From the NCBI GenBank assembly GCA_014804565.1, contig JAAUZN010000029.1:1-5330 (forward strand): a stretch of 5,330 nucleotides of DNA. Direction: 5' to 3'. Under the pieces are notes generated by a model that was given only the letters and a program-made list of their open reading frames with translations, had not been told where the DNA came from and made no database searches. Shown here one piece after another: positions 5,179 to 5,330 of the stretch. How positions within the stretch are numbered: position 1 is the stretch's first letter; each line of letters begins with the position of its first letter. Source of the stretch: Lachnospiraceae bacterium. GTDB lineage: Bacteria; Bacillota; Clostridia; Lachnospirales; Lachnospiraceae. The position numbers were made by a program, and so were the translations under genes.

Positions 5179-5330
5179 ATGGGCGATTTAAAATTGGTCA
5201 AAGATTTTCAGGTTGGGGATGGATTTTTCGGCAGGTATGAGAAACTGGTCAAGGATGTGGTTCTGCCTTATCAGGAGCGCGCCTTGAACGATCAGATCGA
5301 GGGGGCGGAAAAAAGTCATTGTATTGAAAA
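5179..5330 (+). CDS. GH127-type beta-L-arabinofuranosidase (DUF1680 family), N-terminal part only
   Basis: Only the first 50 codons are present; the gene runs off the right edge. The ATG at 5179 has GGAGGAG (5167-5173) 5 bases upstream. There is no signal peptide, so the enzyme is probably cytoplasmic and acts on imported oligosaccharides. The residues match the start of GH127 enzymes such as the bifidobacterial HypBA1: a GFFGRYEKLVKDVVLPYQ segment (15-32) corresponds to the family's pattern of a short hydrophobic-aromatic start, a basic helix and V-[IL]-P-[YH]-Q. It is followed by a NDQI segment (37-40) and by EKSHCIEN (44-51), matching the K-S-H-x-x-x-N family motif (residue 51 is only partly inside the window). 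Family members remove non-reducing beta-L-arabinofuranosyl units from plant glycans. The catalytic residues lie outside this window, so activity cannot be judged and a related family is possible. Confidence 0.8.
   Translation, partial: MGDLKLVKDFQVGDGFFGRYEKLVKDVVLPYQERALNDQIEGAEKSHCIE

Overview
The window looks like chromosomal DNA from a low-to-moderate GC Gram-positive anaerobe of the Clostridia, most plausibly a Lachnospiraceae-type gut bacterium. This is inferred from strong AGGAGG-type ribosome binding sites, A/T-rich intergenic promoters, a tRNA gene without an encoded CCA end, a PBP5-like carboxypeptidase with a C-terminal membrane anchor, and AraC regulators next to a GH127-type glycosidase. 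No genus can be named from the sequence alone.

Layout. Positions 1-1474 (minus) hold a D-Ala-D-Ala carboxypeptidase gene that runs off the left edge. A 161-bp divergent spacer with an inverted repeat and a good promoter leads into trmB (1636-2274), a tRNA m7G46 methyltransferase, and a thioredoxin (2306-2623), probably one operon. A bidirectional terminator (2635-2661) ends that operon and also the convergent tRNA-Pro(CGG) gene (2670-2743, minus), which has a near-consensus promoter. From 2862 to 3719 lies a first AraC-family regulator. Convergent to it is an 80-residue protein (3735-3977, minus) with an HPr-like layout but no histidine. A 207-bp divergent spacer with a palindrome and a 12-bp repeat separates it from a second AraC-family regulator (4185-5072). 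The window ends in the first 50 codons of a GH127-type beta-L-arabinofuranosidase (from 5179).

How the genes fit. The left half is housekeeping: cell-wall trimming, tRNA modification, redox and a tRNA. The right half looks like the start of a carbohydrate-use locus. A cupin-type AraC regulator sits directly upstream of, and in line with, a GH127 gene, so it is the natural candidate to sense the sugar and activate the hydrolase. The HPr-like protein and the first AraC regulator have no clear link to it.

I do not see convincing evidence of a new biological system. The observations most worth checking are the divergent regulatory region at 4050-4117 and the histidine-free HPr-like protein.
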